Part shown: piece by piece, positions 63,712 to 64,000 of the stretch | Position numbering within the stretch: position 1 is the first letter of the stretch | How the letters are laid out: each line of letters opens with the position of its first letter | NCBI GenBank assembly: GCA_037576195.1 | Contig: CM075102.1 | Span: 37,072,745-37,136,744, forward strand | Length of the DNA stretch: 64,000 bases | Direction: 5' to 3' | Source: Phytoseiulus persimilis | Taxonomy: Eukaryota; Arthropoda; Arachnida; Mesostigmata; Phytoseiidae | Position numbers and translations under genes: made by a program | Notes under the pieces: generated by a model | What the model saw: the letters and a program-made list of their open reading frames with translations, nothing else | Databases searched by the model: none | Told to the model about the DNA's origin: nothing

Positions 63712-63846
63712 TTAGAGCCTGGAACGGACGAGCCCGAAAACCTCCGGTCCCAACAGCGGAGCGGTCGTGAGTGGCTTAGCGGGGAAAAATTTCAGCTTTA
63801 TGCTCGGCGAACCTACTCTCTCGGCCTTGCTTACGCCCTCGCTGTC
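63712..63846 (-). pseudogene. coding-like fragment on the far side of the DNA element
   Basis: The minus strand is open for 44 codons from just after a TAG (63847-63849) to a TAA at 63712-63714. The product has SIKLKFFPAKPLTTAPLLG, again unlike the Arg/Ser-rich chance frames. It lies just upstream, on the minus strand, of the insertion point of the 764-bp element. It may belong to the same broken sequence as 62205-62926. Family unknown. Confidence 0.2.
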
Positions 63847-63863
63847 CTATTGTTACAATCTCG

Positions 63864-64000
63864 ATGTTTGAACTGGACGAAGGCATGGCTGCCGCGGGAA
63901 TCAGTCTTCTGAGCGCGAATCTTGAAGTTTCTGACGATAACTTGCTAGAACTGAAGGGGATTCCCCCCCCTCCGGTCCTAGTAATATTCTCAGAATACGT
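63864..64000 (+). CDS. partial open frame running off the window end
   Basis: An ATG at 63864 opens a frame that is still open at the last base (45 codons). The product begins MFELDEGMAAAGISLLSANL and goes on to a Pro-rich stretch (GIPPPPVLV) coded partly by a C8 run. It is acidic and leucine-rich, unlike nearby chance frames. I do not recognise it, and the truncated length does not allow a call. The minus strand over the same place is also open for part of its length. Confidence 0.2.
   Translation, partial: MFELDEGMAAAGISLLSANLEVSDDNLLELKGIPPPPVLVIFSEY

Noticed and set aside
1..64000. CRISPR array, rRNA genes, bacterial operons or phage genes
   Set aside because: No regularly spaced repeats, no rRNA-like conserved blocks, no closely packed frames with ribosome binding sites.

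Overview
The window is 64 kb of a metazoan-type nuclear genome in which I cannot identify any complete gene. Base composition is balanced, slightly above half G+C by eye. CpG is not depleted: TCGA, CTCGAG and GAGCTC are very common. Open frames are short, overlap on all six frames and are rich in Arg/Ser, as expected of non-coding DNA with this composition. There are no Shine-Dalgarno-led operons, no dense coding and no rRNA. Splice-type GTAAGT/GTGAGT and pyrimidine-AG signals do occur. An arthropod is the most likely source; a mite or tick with a G+C-balanced genome would fit, but the sequence does not prove it. The layout suggests intergenic and/or long intronic DNA.

Layout. From 1 to about 27.6 kb I see only non-coding sequence with microsatellites, homopolymer runs, one long hairpin and one perfect 20-bp palindrome. 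At 27.75-27.95 kb there is a candidate exon with a hydrophobic, membrane-type segment ending at a GTAAGT donor. At 30.34-30.41 kb a 72-nt in-frame block lies between a strong acceptor and a GTAAGT donor. At 35.41-35.60 kb there is a clear retroposed insertion: an A21 tail on the minus strand, a body of about 147 nt, and an exact 13-bp direct repeat at both sides. At 41.46-42.03 kb an excellent pyrimidine tract plus AG leads into open sequence that ends at a GTGAGTAT donor. Around 52.9-53.0 kb a tRNA-like (Pol III A/B box) element lies on the minus strand.

The right-hand end (about 59.9-64.0 kb) is the richest part. On the minus strand are two stretches of broken coding-like sequence. The one at 59.9-60.4 kb has weak Ty3/Gypsy-type features: an LARW-type RNase H end, then an SRSGR-type C-terminus. 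The one at 62.2-62.9 kb is unidentified. It is interrupted at its upstream edge by a 764-bp DNA element with 12-bp terminal inverted repeats, repeated GATCCGC subterminal motifs and a TCTAT target duplication. So the end of the window looks like a nest of old mobile or viral-type sequence invaded by a younger small transposon.

The coding calls are low confidence and need homology searches or transcript data. The two insertions (35.4 kb and 62.9-63.7 kb) rest on direct sequence structure and are the best supported features.
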